From Microbacterium maritypicum (GTDB taxonomy: Bacteria > Actinomycetota > Actinomycetes > Actinomycetales > Microbacteriaceae): DNA of 64,000 bases. Positions 34,279 through 44,226 of the stretch are shown here, one piece after another; the first letter of the stretch is position 1; every line of letters starts with the position of its first letter. The stretch is from positions 992,001 to 1,056,000 of the forward strand of contig NZ_CP168030.1 in the NCBI RefSeq assembly GCF_041529975.1. The letters run 5' to 3'. The notes beneath the pieces are model-generated. The model was not told the DNA's origin. It did no database searches and saw nothing but the letters and a program-made list of their open reading frames with translations. Both the position numbers and the translations under genes were made by a program.

Positions 34279-35532
34279 ATGAACGCAATGAAGGGTTCGC
34301 GCACCGCGAAGGTCTTCGCAGGGATCGCTTTGATCAGCGCATCCGCCATCGTCATCGCCGGCTGCAGCAGCACGCCGAACGCTGAGCCCAGCGAAGGTGG
34401 TGAGAAGCCGGCCGTCGATCTGACGCTCAAGCTCGGCTCGCTGCTTCCCGCGACCGGCTCGCTCGCCTTCCTCGGCGCTCCGATGGAAGCCGGCGTCCAG
34501 CTGGCTGTCAACGAGATCAACGAGGCCGACGCCGGCGTGACCATCGACCTCACCACCGCCGACGAGGGTGACCTCGACAACAAGGCGTATGAGACCTCGA
34601 TCACCAACCTCCAGAACGAGGGCATCACTGCGATGGTCGGCGCAGCGTCGTCGAGCGTCACCAAGCTCATCCTCGACGGCAACGCCGGCGCGGGCATCCT
34701 CACCGTCTCGCCGTCGAACACGTCGCCGGACTTCTCGGGCATCAACCCGCTGTACTTCCGCACGGCACCGAGCGACAACCTGCAGGGCGAGGTCCTCGGC
34801 AACCAGATCGCCGAAGACGGTCACAAGACCCTCGGCATCATCTACCAGAACGACCCCTACGGCACCGGCCTGTTCGAAGCCATCAAGTCGACGTTCGAGG
34901 GCACCGGCGGCGAGGTCGTCGCCGATGCATCGTTCAACCAGGGCGACGGCCAGTTCAACGCTCAGGTCTCCGAGATCGCGGCCGCCAAGCCCGACGCCGT
35001 CGCAGTCGTCTCGTACGACCAGTTCGCGACCATCGCGCCGCTGCTCGGCAACGCGGGCGTCGACACGGGTTCGCTGTACCTCGTCGACGGCAACCTGAAG
35101 GACTGGGGCACCGACGTCTCGGTCAACCTCGAGGGCTCGAAGGGCACCCGCGCCGGCGCTGAGCTGCCGCAGGACTTCCTCGACCAGCTCAACGAGGTCT
35201 GGACCGCCGACGGCAACGACCCGATCGACGCCGTGACCTACTCGGCTGAGGCCTACGACGCCGTCATCCTCATGGCGCTGTCGGCTCTGGCTGCCGGCTC
35301 CGTCGAGGGCGCCGACATGGCCGAGCAGATGGGCACCGTGTCCGGCGGTGGCGACGAGGGCGAGAAGTGCACCACGTACGCCGAGTGCGCCGACATCATC
35401 AACGGCGGCGGCACGGCGGACTACGACGGCCTCTCCGGCGAGATCACGTTCGACGAGAACAACGACCCGAAGGGCGCCGCGATCGGCGTCTACGAGTTCG
35501 GCGCCGACAACACCACCACGCGCCTCAAGTAA
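34279..35532 (+). CDS. Branched-chain amino-acid ABC transporter substrate-binding lipoprotein
   Basis: Extracytoplasmic receptor for a HAAT-family ABC importer. The 417 residues start with a lipoprotein signal ending VIAGC (Cys29), then a type I periplasmic-binding fold of LivK type (KLGSLLPATGSLAFLG, VGAASSSVTKLI, SPSNTSPDF). An acidic, Cys-containing C-terminal part (KCTTYAECADI) resembles a disulfide loop. It faces the livHMGF operon, to which it presumably belongs, but is transcribed separately. The name livK or livJ is not assigned because the ligand is not certain. AAGGGAG precedes the ATG. Confidence 0.92.
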   Translation: MNAMKGSRTAKVFAGIALISASAIVIAGCSSTPNAEPSEGGEKPAVDLTLKLGSLLPATGSLAFLGAPMEAGVQLAVNEINEADAGVTIDLTTADEGDLDNKAYETSITNLQNEGITAMVGAASSSVTKLILDGNAGAGILTVSPSNTSPDFSGINPLYFRTAPSDNLQGEVLGNQIAEDGHKTLGIIYQNDPYGTGLFEAIKSTFEGTGGEVVADASFNQGDGQFNAQVSEIAAAKPDAVAVVSYDQFATIAPLLGNAGVDTGSLYLVDGNLKDWGTDVSVNLEGSKGTRAGAELPQDFLDQLNEVWTADGNDPIDAVTYSAEAYDAVILMALSALAAGSVEGADMAEQMGTVSGGGDEGEKCTTYAECADIINGGGTADYDGLSGEITFDENNDPKGAAIGVYEFGADNTTTRLK

Positions 35533-35543
35533 GCGCACAGACG

Positions 35544-35572
35544 AGGCCCCGGATGCTCAGCATCCGGGGCCT
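35544..35572 (+). terminator. Terminator of the binding-protein gene
   Basis: Perfect 13-base stem AGGCCCCGGATGC / GCATCCGGGGCCT with loop TCA, 11 bases after the stop. Confidence 0.88.
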
Positions 35573-35579
35573 TCGTCGT

Positions 35580-35620
35580 CCCCGCCCCGTCCCCGCCCCG
35601 TCCCGCCCCGTCCCGTCCCG
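35580..35620. repeat. CCCCGTCCC-type microrepeat
   Basis: About 41 bases of alternating CCCCG and TCCCG units on the plus strand directly after the terminator. It is non-coding, probably formed by slippage, and sits just before the inverted 28-base repeats. Confidence 0.6.
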
Positions 35621-35625
35621 GTTCA

Positions 35626-35653
35626 TCCGTCGGGAGCTCGCACGGATGTCGGG
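35626..35653 (+). repeat. 28-base dispersed repeat, copy A
   Basis: Begins TCCGTCGGGAGCTCG and ends GTCGGG. It matches the reverse complement of copy B at about 20 of 28 positions, with the first 11 identical. It is not in any gene. Confidence 0.55.
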
Positions 35654-35671
35654 AGAAACGCCGGGCGAGGA

Positions 35672-35699
35672 CCCGACGGATGCACGAACTCCCGACGGA
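35672..35699 (-). repeat. 28-base dispersed repeat, copy B (inverted)
   Basis: On the minus strand begins TCCGTCGGGAGTTCG and ends GTCGGG, pairing with copy A across 18 bases. The pair lies between the convergent binding-protein and livF genes. Confidence 0.55.
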
Positions 35700-35739
35700 C
35701 GCTCGCGCCGAGAGGCGACGGATGCCCGCCATGCACGCA

Positions 35740-35769
35740 GGAGGGGGATGCCGCGTGGCATCCCCCTCC
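35740..35769 (-). terminator. Terminator of the livHMGF operon
   Basis: Perfect 13-base stem GGAGGGGGATGCC / GGCATCCCCCTCC with a four-base loop, 12 bases after the livF stop on the minus strand. Confidence 0.85.
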
Positions 35770-35781
35770 CGCGTGACGCGC

Positions 35782-36573
35782 TCAGGCGGCGTCGGTGCCG
35801 AGCGTGCCGAGGTAGAGGCCGATGACCTTGGGGTCGTTCAGCAGCTCGCGCCCGGTGCCCTCGTAGGCGTCCTTGCCCTGATCGAGCACATAGCCGCGGT
35901 CGCAGATCTGCAGGCAGCGGCGCGCGTTCTGCTCGACCATGATCGTCGTCACGCCCGCCTTGTTGATGTCGGAGACGCGGATGAAGGCATCGTCCTGACG
36001 CACGGGGGAGAGGCCAGCCGACGGCTCGTCCAGCAGCAGCACCGACGGATCCATCATCAGCGCCCGCGACATGGCGACCATCTGTCGCTCGCCGCCCGAG
36101 AGCGACCCTGCGCGCTGCTTCAGGCGCTTGCCCAACTCGCCGAAGATGCTGCTGACGAACTCCAGGCGCTCGGCGAAGATCTTGGGGTTCTGGTACAGCC
36201 CCATCTCCAGGTTCTCCTGGATCGTGAGCGACGGGAACACGTTGTTCGTCTGCGGCACGAAGGCCACGCCACGGCGCACGAGCTTGTCGGCCTTGAGCCC
36301 GACGATGCTCTCGCCCTTCACCGTGACATCGCCCGAGCGGATCTCGACCATGCCGAAGATCGCCTTGAGCAGCGTCGACTTGCCGGCGCCGTTCGGGCCG
36401 ATGATGCCGATCAGCTCACCTTTGTGGGCCACGAGGTTCGCGCCGTTGAGGATGTTCACCCCGGGCAGGTATCCGGCGTGCACATCGGTCAGCTCGACGA
36501 TCACGTCGTCGTTCTTGATCTCGTTGCGCTCCGCGGGCGCGGGCGCGGGCGTGGGGGCGGATGCGTCGGTCAT
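35782..36573 (-). CDS. livF: Branched-chain amino-acid ABC transporter ATPase LivF
   Basis: Second ATPase of the importer. The 263 residues have Walker A GPNGAGKST, signature LSGGERQMVAMSRAL, Walker B VLLLDEPSAGLSP and the H-loop replaced by the usual LivF sequence MVEQNARR. A Pro/Ala-rich N-terminal extension of about 25 residues (MTDASAPTPAPAPAERN) precedes the domain. ATG at 36573 overlaps the livG stop as ATGA. Confidence 0.95.
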   Translation of the reverse strand: MTDASAPTPAPAPAERNEIKNDDVIVELTDVHAGYLPGVNILNGANLVAHKGELIGIIGPNGAGKSTLLKAIFGMVEIRSGDVTVKGESIVGLKADKLVRRGVAFVPQTNNVFPSLTIQENLEMGLYQNPKIFAERLEFVSSIFGELGKRLKQRAGSLSGGERQMVAMSRALMMDPSVLLLDEPSAGLSPVRQDDAFIRVSDINKAGVTTIMVEQNARRCLQICDRGYVLDQGKDAYEGTGRELLNDPKVIGLYLGTLGTDAA

Positions 36574-37565
36574 GCCTTCTCCTCCTCGACGTCTTCGGCC
36601 TCGACTTCGGCCTCGACCTCGGTCTCGATCTGCTCCCGGATCCGGATCGCGTCCTCTTCCGAGATCACCGGAAGACGACCGGTGACGGCCCCGAGATCGA
36701 CGTCCTGGTGTGCGCCCAGGTAGGCGTCCACGACGGCCGGATCCTCCATGACCTGGTCGGGCGGGCCCTCGGCGACGACACGGCCCTCGGCCATCACGAC
36801 CACCCAGTCGGCGATGTGGCGGACCATGTGCATGTCGTGCTCGACGAACAGCACCGTCATCCCCAGATCCTTGAGGTCGAGGATGTGCTCCAGCAGCGAC
36901 TGCGTGAGCGCGGGGTTCACACCGGCCATGGGCTCGTCGAGCATCACCAGGGTCGGGTCGCTCATGAGCGCGCGGGCCATCTCGAGGAGCTTGCGCTGAC
37001 CGCCCGAGAGCGATGCGGCGAAGTCCTGCTCCTTGGCGTCGAGCTTGAAGCGGGTGAGCAGCTCGTGCGCCCGTGCCTCGATCTCCTGATCCTGCTTGCG
37101 CCAGAGGAAGGGGAACAGCCCCGCCCAGAAGCCCTCGCCGCGCTGGTCCTTCGCGCCGAGCTTCATGTTCTCGAGCACGGTCAGCAGCGACAGCGACTTC
37201 GTGAGCTGGAAGGTGCGCACCTGTCCCATCCGCGCCACCTTGAACGAGGGGATGCCGGAGAGGTTCTTCCCGTCGAACGACCAGGTGCCGGCGTTCGGCT
37301 TGTCGAAGCCGCACAGCAGGTTGAACAGGGTCGTCTTGCCGGCGCCGTTCGGGCCGATCAGCGCCGTGATGGCTCCGCGCGGGATCTCCAGGTGGTCGAC
37401 ATCGACCGCGGTGAGACCGCCGAAACGGCGCTCCACCGCATCGACGATGAGGATCGGGTCGACCTTCTTGACGCCGGGCGCGGCGGGACCGGCGGCCAGG
37501 CCTCCGGTCTTGGCGCGGGGCGTGCTCTTCGCGGGCGTGACCACCGCGTCGTCATTACTTGACAA
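36570..37565 (-). CDS. livG: Branched-chain amino-acid ABC transporter ATPase LivG
   Basis: First ATPase of the importer. The 331 residues hold Walker A GPNGAGKTT, signature SLSGGQRKLLEMARALM, Walker B LVMLDEPMAGVNP and H-loop FVEHDMHMV. It is longer than most LivG because of a 35-residue N-terminal extension and an acidic C-terminal tail (EVEAEVEAEDVEEEKA). TTG at 37565 is preferred: it follows AGGGAG at good spacing and begins two bases before... the previous stop region; GTG at 37544 has no ribosome site. It follows livM by five bases. Confidence 0.93.
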   Translation of the reverse strand: MSSNDDAVVTPAKSTPRAKTGGLAAGPAAPGVKKVDPILIVDAVERRFGGLTAVDVDHLEIPRGAITALIGPNGAGKTTLFNLLCGFDKPNAGTWSFDGKNLSGIPSFKVARMGQVRTFQLTKSLSLLTVLENMKLGAKDQRGEGFWAGLFPFLWRKQDQEIEARAHELLTRFKLDAKEQDFAASLSGGQRKLLEMARALMSDPTLVMLDEPMAGVNPALTQSLLEHILDLKDLGMTVLFVEHDMHMVRHIADWVVVMAEGRVVAEGPPDQVMEDPAVVDAYLGAHQDVDLGAVTGRLPVISEEDAIRIREQIETEVEAEVEAEDVEEEKA

Positions 37566-38532
37566 AGGTCATCTCCCTCTTGTTTCCGAGGATGCCCTGC
37601 GGGCGGAAAATGACGATCAGCATCAGCACGACGCCGATCACGATGTACCGCACGACGTCGGCCTGTGCGCCGGACATGGGCAGGTAGCCGGCGTTCGCCA
37701 TGGCGGGGAGGAGCGCACCGAGGAAGGCGAACACCACCCAGAACAGCACCGCGCCGAGCGTCGGGCCGAGCACGGTGGCCGCGCCGCCGAGCAGGAGGAT
37801 CGTCCACAGGAAGAACGTCAGCGACGTGGAGTAGCTGCCGGGGATCACCGCGGACGGCAGAATGAAGATGATGCCGCCGACGGCGCCGATCACACCACCG
37901 ACCACGAGCGCCTGCATCTTGTAGGCGAAGACGTTCTTGCCGAGCGAGCGCACCGCATCCTCGTCCTCACGGATGCCCTTGAGCACCCGACCCCATGGGC
38001 TGCGCATGAGCGCCCAGACCACGAGCACGGCGATCACGAGGGCGATCAGTCCGACCACCCGCACCCACAGATCGGTCGCGTTGTAGGTCCACGGGCCGAA
38101 GCCGTAGGTGCCCGGCGGGAAGGGGTTCGAGTCGCGGAAGCTCTGGTGGTACCCGGAGAGTCCGCCGGCGGAGTTCGTCCAGTCCTTGAAGAGCTCGGTC
38201 ACGAACATGAGCCGCACCACCTCGGCGGCGGCGATGGTCGCGATGGCGAGGTAGTCGGCACGAAGACGCAGGGTCGGGATACCCAGGATCAGAGCGAATG
38301 CCGCGCCGCCCAGCATGCCGACGAGGACGCCGGCCCACCACGGGAACCCGAAGGTCAGGATCGAGATCGCGTAGCCGTAGCCGCCGATGGCCATGAACGC
38401 GGCCATGCCGAAGTTGAGCAGGCCGGTGTAGCCGAAGTGCACGGCGAGGCCGGTCGCCGCCAGGGCGTAGGCGATCGTCGTCGGGCTGAAGAGATAGGAG
38501 GCGGTGTTGCCGAAGATGCTTCCGAAGTCCAT
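37555..38532 (-). CDS. livM: Branched-chain amino-acid ABC transporter permease LivM
   Basis: Membrane-channel subunit with about eight to nine helices. The 325 residues match LivM in GYTGLLNFGMAAFMAIGGYG, PTLRLRADYLAIATIAAAEV and GKNVFAYKMQALVVGGVIGA. ATG at 38532 lies three bases after the livH stop. The C-terminus ends RPQGILGNKREMTF, similar to the LivH end, reflecting their common ancestry. TAA at 37555 overlaps the start region of livG. Confidence 0.94.
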   Translation of the reverse strand: MDFGSIFGNTASYLFSPTTIAYALAATGLAVHFGYTGLLNFGMAAFMAIGGYGYAISILTFGFPWWAGVLVGMLGGAAFALILGIPTLRLRADYLAIATIAAAEVVRLMFVTELFKDWTNSAGGLSGYHQSFRDSNPFPPGTYGFGPWTYNATDLWVRVVGLIALVIAVLVVWALMRSPWGRVLKGIREDEDAVRSLGKNVFAYKMQALVVGGVIGAVGGIIFILPSAVIPGSYSTSLTFFLWTILLLGGAATVLGPTLGAVLFWVVFAFLGALLPAMANAGYLPMSGAQADVVRYIVIGVVLMLIVIFRPQGILGNKREMTFVK

Positions 38533-38535
38533 GCG

Positions 38536-39888
38536 TCAGCCCAACCTTTCCTTGCGTCCGAGGATGCCTTGCGGTCGCACCAGCAGAATGATGATCAGCG
38601 CGACGAGTGCCGTGGCGTACTTGAGGTCGGACGGCACACCCAGCAGGGTCGACACCTCGACGGCGAGGCCGACGATGATCGAGCCGATCAGGGCGCCGAT
38701 CGCGGAGCCGAGGCCACCGAGGGTGATCGCGCAGAACATCAGCAGCAGCATCTGCATACCCATGTCCCACTTCACACCGGGGCGGAAGTACGCCCACAGG
38801 ATGCCGGAGATCGCGGCGAGAGCGCCCGCGAGGATCCACACCGTGCGGATGACCTTGTCGACGTCGATGCCGGATGCCGCGGCCAGCTGCGGGTTGTCCG
38901 AGATGGCCCTGGTCGCCTTTCCGGTGCGGGTCCTGGTGAGGAAGAACGCGACACCGAGGATCACGACGATGCTCGTCCCCATCGCGATCATGTCGATGTA
39001 CGACAGCGAGATGGGTCCGAGGCGGATGGGCTCGGGGCTCGCTCCCGGAAGCTGGTACGTGTTGCCGCCGATGAAGTACTGCATGCCGTACCGGAGCGCG
39101 AGGGAGAGCCCGATGCTCACGATCATGAGCTGGACCACCCCGAGGCCTCTTCGCCGCAGGGGTTTCCAGATCCCGGCATCCAGCGCCCACCCGAGCGCGG
39201 CTCCGCCGATGACGGCGGCGATGATGCCGAGCCAGAGCGGCAGGTGCCAGAACGTCGTGCAGAGCAGCGCGACGACCGCGCCCCAGGTGACCATCTCGCC
39301 GTGGGCGAAGTTCGACAGGCGGGTGGTGCCGTAGATGAGCGCGGCGCCCATGGAGGCGAGTCCGAGGAGGAGCCCGAAGTTCAGGCCGCCGACGATGCGC
39401 GACAGGAGTTGATCGAGGAACGACACGGTGACCCGCTCGCCCGCTCCGAGGAAGAAGTTGACGATCTTCGTGCCGGTGAGACCGAATTCGAGCTCGAACG
39501 ACGCGGTGGTCCCCGAGACGGGCTGGATGCCCTCGGGGAGCTGGGTCGCGTCGACGATGACGCCCTTCGGCAGCGTGGACTCGTCCACCGTGAGGGTGTA
39601 CGTCTCCATCTCCGGCACGTAGAGGCGCCACTTGCCTTCGGCGTCGGTCTCCGTCTCGGCTTCGAAGCCGTTGCCCTCGATGGACATGACGACGCCTTCG
39701 ACCGGCTCATCCGCATTGGTGACGACACCGGCGAAGTAGAAGTCCGTGACCTCCTGCCCGTCGTCCGTCGTCTCAGCCGAGGCCGATGAGGGGGGCAGGA
39801 ACAGGAACGCCATGAGCGCCATGAGGATACCGAGGCAGATGACGGCCCAGGGGCGCCTTCGCTGCACGGCGATTGTTGTGGGTCCCAC
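38536..39888 (-). CDS. livH: Branched-chain amino-acid ABC transporter permease LivH with exported N-terminal domain
   Basis: Channel subunit. The permease part (about 165-450) matches LivH in LNFGLLLGLASMGAALIYG, TTRLSNFAHGEMVTWGAVVA and TGKATRAISDNPQLAAASGI. Before it are a signal-like helix (about 15-38, ending SSASAE) and a beta-rich domain of about 90 residues (about 45-135: FAGVVTNADEPVEGVVMSIE, TDAEGKWRLYVPE) that resembles carboxypeptidase-regulatory/prealbumin-like folds. At 450 residues it is far longer than the usual 290-310. GTG at 39888 has GGAGG five bases upstream. It is the first gene of livHMGF. Confidence 0.92.
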   Translation of the reverse strand: MGPTTIAVQRRRPWAVICLGILMALMAFLFLPPSSASAETTDDGQEVTDFYFAGVVTNADEPVEGVVMSIEGNGFEAETETDAEGKWRLYVPEMETYTLTVDESTLPKGVIVDATQLPEGIQPVSGTTASFELEFGLTGTKIVNFFLGAGERVTVSFLDQLLSRIVGGLNFGLLLGLASMGAALIYGTTRLSNFAHGEMVTWGAVVALLCTTFWHLPLWLGIIAAVIGGAALGWALDAGIWKPLRRRGLGVVQLMIVSIGLSLALRYGMQYFIGGNTYQLPGASPEPIRLGPISLSYIDMIAMGTSIVVILGVAFFLTRTRTGKATRAISDNPQLAAASGIDVDKVIRTVWILAGALAAISGILWAYFRPGVKWDMGMQMLLLMFCAITLGGLGSAIGALIGSIIVGLAVEVSTLLGVPSDLKYATALVALIIILLVRPQGILGRKERLG

Positions 39889-40009
39889 GCAACCTCCACT
39901 GTGAGTGCTGTCACTGCGGCATCGGGTATGAACCGCAGGGATGGACGACGCATTTGAGCGTAGTGTGCGATCCCCGAATCACCTACCGTCGCGGTCAACG
40001 GTCCGATAA

Positions 40010-41641
<1,632 letters not shown>

Positions 41642-41668
41642 CGTCGGATCCCGACGGGATCTTCGCAG

Positions 41669-41699
41669 AGGGGCCGGATGCCGCGCGCATCCGGCCCCT
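41669..41699 (+). terminator. Terminator of guaB
   Basis: 13-base perfect stem AGGGGCCGGATGC / GCATCCGGCCCCT with a five-base loop, 27 bases after the stop. Confidence 0.87.
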
Positions 41700-41721
41700 T
41701 CCGTCTGTCTACGGCCCGGCG

Positions 41722-41727
41722 TACCGT
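41722..41727 (+). promoter_or_regulatory. -10 box TACCGT of the leaderless DUF2277 transcript
   Basis: TACCGT lies exactly six bases before the ATG at 41734. Confidence 0.6.
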
Positions 41728-41733
41728 GCCGGT

Positions 41734-42048
41734 ATGTGCCGAAACATCGTTCCGCTGAACAACCTCGAGCCCGCCGCGACCGACGACGAGTGCCACGAGG
41801 CGGCCCTCCAGTTCGTCCGGAAGATCTCCGGGGCGAACGCGCCGTCGCGTGCCAATCGCGCCGCGTTCGACCGCGCGGTCGCCGAGATCGCGCAGGCGAC
41901 CCGTGCCCTGTTGGACGAACTCGTCACGACCGCCCCGCCGAAGAATCGCGATGACGAGGCGGCCAAGCGTCGCGCCCGCTCGGCCGACCGCTACGAGGCG
42001 ATCCGGGTCTACCAACAGGAGAAGAAGGCCGCTGCCGCGAGGTCGTGA
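41734..42048 (+). CDS. DUF2277 family protein
   Basis: A 104-residue protein of a widespread family of unknown function. It matches the family start MCRNIVPLNNLEPAATDDE and the following ALQFVRKISGANAPS and AEIAQATRALLDELVTTAPP, then a basic tail. ATG at 41734 is chosen from that start and the leaderless -10; an in-frame ATG at 41638 would overlap the guaB stop and terminator. Confidence 0.9.
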   Translation: MCRNIVPLNNLEPAATDDECHEAALQFVRKISGANAPSRANRAAFDRAVAEIAQATRALLDELVTTAPPKNRDDEAAKRRARSADRYEAIRVYQQEKKAAAARS

Positions 42049-42193
42049 TCCGCGCGGGCCCGGGTGGCGAACGGGCTATGCCAGAATCGACATACCCCGC
42101 TCGACTTTCCCTGCGGTCCCGGTGTTGAAGGCGCCGAGATCGCACTCGCCGATCCCCATCGGTCAGGGAACCTCCCCAAGGAGAGCTGTACAC

Positions 42194-43237
42194 ATGCCTG
42201 AGGATGCTCCCAGAGTCCTCGTCGTCGACGACGACGCCGACGTCGCCCTGCTCGTGAAGACCGTGCTCGAGAGGCGGGCCGGCTGCATCGTCGACGTCGC
42301 CGAAGACGGGCGGGCCGCTGTCGAACGCGTGGCGCAGGTGCGCCCGGACGTCGTCGTGACCGACATCGAGATGCCCGGACTCAACGGACTCGAACTGCTC
42401 GCCGAACTCCGGCGCACGGTCCCCACCGTTCCCGTCGTGGTGATGACCGCCCACGTGTCGGTCGAGTACGCCGTCTCGGCTCTGCGCGCACAGGCCGATG
42501 AGTTCCTCACCAAACCCCTCGACAACGCCAAGCTCGTCGAGTCGGTCATGCGACTGGTCGAGGAAGGACGCCGTCGCCGGGAAGAGGCGCGCCCGACGGA
42601 GCGCGTGCTCGCGATCGGCGCCCATCCCGACGACGTCGAGATCGGGGTCGGGGGACTCCTCGCTGCTCACTCGCGTGCGCAGGACGAGATCACGATCCTC
42701 ACCCTGTCCCGCGGAGCCCGCGGCGGCGATGCCGCGAGCCGACAGGACGAGTCGCTGGCGGCGGCGGAGATGCTCGGCGCCCGGCTGTTCCTGAAGGATC
42801 TCGTGGACACGGAGATCTCCGGCGGCGGCTCGACCGTGCGCCTCATCGAGGAGGTCGTGCAGGAGATCCAGCCGACGATCGTCTACACGCACTCGAGCAA
42901 CGACCGGCACCAGGATCACCGTGCGGTGAGCGAGGCCACGATCGTGGCGACCCGTCGCGTGGGCACGGTCGCCTGCTATCAGAGCCCGTCGTCGACGATC
43001 GATTTCCGTCCCACCCGGTTCGTGCGGATCGATCAGTACCTCGACGACAAGCTCCGGCTGCTGGAGCGTTTCAGCTCGCAGACGGCGAATCGCGACTACC
43101 TGGCACCCGAGTTCGTCACCGCGACGGCGCGGTACTGGTCGCGGTTCGGCGGCGGAACAGCCGTGGAACCCCTGGAAGTGGTGCGCGAGACGGCTGAGTT
43201 CATCGGCGCCCATGAACTCAGCCGACGGGAGAGCTGA
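42194..43237 (+). CDS. Receiver domain fused to PIG-L family deacetylase
   Basis: A response regulator whose output is an enzyme. The receiver (1-122) has the acidic cluster VVDDD, phosphoacceptor Asp57 (VVVTDIEMPG), Thr85 and Lys107. The PIG-L/LmbE domain (about 136-300) has the zinc motifs AHPDD (143-147) and HQDH (239-242), so it looks catalytically complete. PIG-L enzymes remove N-acyl groups from GlcNAc-type sugars. A C-terminal segment of about 45 residues follows. ATG at 42194 has AAGGAG ten bases upstream. First gene of the seven-gene cluster; the next ATG shares one base with its stop. Confidence 0.92.
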   Translation: MPEDAPRVLVVDDDADVALLVKTVLERRAGCIVDVAEDGRAAVERVAQVRPDVVVTDIEMPGLNGLELLAELRRTVPTVPVVVMTAHVSVEYAVSALRAQADEFLTKPLDNAKLVESVMRLVEEGRRRREEARPTERVLAIGAHPDDVEIGVGGLLAAHSRAQDEITILTLSRGARGGDAASRQDESLAAAEMLGARLFLKDLVDTEISGGGSTVRLIEEVVQEIQPTIVYTHSSNDRHQDHRAVSEATIVATRRVGTVACYQSPSSTIDFRPTRFVRIDQYLDDKLRLLERFSSQTANRDYLAPEFVTATARYWSRFGGGTAVEPLEVVRETAEFIGAHELSRRES

Positions 43238-44226
43238 TGACGAAGCGTGTGCTGGTGACCGGAGCAGGCGGACCGGCCGGAGTCGCCGTGATCCGATCCC
43301 TCCTCCGCCGATCCGATCTGACCGTGTTCGCCGCCGACATGGACGGCTGGGCGAGCGGAATCTATCTGGTGCCCCCGGCCCAGCGTCGCCTGGTCCCACC
43401 AGGAAGGGACGACGACTTCGTGCCGGCGATCGCGCGCATGGTCGAGGCTGATCAACTCGATCTCGTGATTTCGACGGTCGACGTCGAGCTCATCGCCCTG
43501 GCCGAGCGGCGGGACGAACTGGCACCCGCCGTGCTCGCCGCGCCGTCGGCCGACACGCTGAACACGGCGCTGGACAAGCTCGCGCTCGCCGAACGGTGCG
43601 CGCCGACCGGTCTCACTCCTCGCACGGTCCTCGCCGGCCCCGACGCGCAGGCCGTCGACTGGGAGTTCCCGGTCTTCGCCAAGCCGCGCCAGGGTGCCGG
43701 CAGCCGCGGCGTGCGTCTCGTGCCCGATCGCGCGGCCCTCGAGGCGCTGCCCACGGACGAGGGTCTGATCGTGCAGGACTTCCTTCCGGGGGAGGAATAC
43801 TCGGTCGACGTCATCGCGGATGCGACGGGTCACGTGGTCGCCGCGGTGCCCCGCACCCGTGCGCGGGTCGATTCCGGCGTCGCCATCGCCGGACGCACCG
43901 TGCAGGACCCGGAGCTCGAAGAGGCGGCGGCATCGATCGCCCGCGCCATCGGACTCGTCGGCGTCGCGAACGTGCAGCTGCGCCGGGACCGCGCCGGCCG
44001 GGCCGTGCTGCTCGAGGTCAATCCGCGCTTCCCCGGCGCGCTGCCGCTGACGATCGCGGCCGGTGTCGACATCCCGTCACTCGTGGCCGACCTGTTCCTC
44101 GGACGCGAGCTGCCGGTGCGCGTTCCGTTCCGCGAAGTCGCGTCGGTGCGCTTCCTCGAAGATGTGATCGTCGAGGTCGACGACCTGCTGGTCTCCGAGC
44201 ACGCGGGTCATCAGGAGGAGCTGTGA
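43237..44226 (+). CDS. ATP-grasp domain protein
   Basis: A 329-residue ligase of the CarB/PylC-like ATP-grasp type. A Rossmann-like start (KRVLVTGAGGPAGVAVIRSL) leads into the ATP-grasp fold with PVFAKPRQGAGSRGVRLV, the metal region EYSVDVIAD, and LLEVNPRFPGALPLTIAAG. Such enzymes make carboxylate-amine or similar bonds; similar proteins occur in capsule and lipid-sugar clusters. The substrate is unknown. The stop overlaps the PHP gene as GTGA. Confidence 0.88.
   Translation: MTKRVLVTGAGGPAGVAVIRSLLRRSDLTVFAADMDGWASGIYLVPPAQRRLVPPGRDDDFVPAIARMVEADQLDLVISTVDVELIALAERRDELAPAVLAAPSADTLNTALDKLALAERCAPTGLTPRTVLAGPDAQAVDWEFPVFAKPRQGAGSRGVRLVPDRAALEALPTDEGLIVQDFLPGEEYSVDVIADATGHVVAAVPRTRARVDSGVAIAGRTVQDPELEEAAASIARAIGLVGVANVQLRRDRAGRAVLLEVNPRFPGALPLTIAAGVDIPSLVADLFLGRELPVRVPFREVASVRFLEDVIVEVDDLLVSEHAGHQEEL

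Noticed and set aside
37096..39789. An 897-codon open frame on the plus strand opposite livGMH
   Set aside because: It is rich in Asp, Glu, His and Arg without any domain, as expected for an antisense shadow of high-GC genes. The minus strand encodes clear LivG, LivM and LivH.
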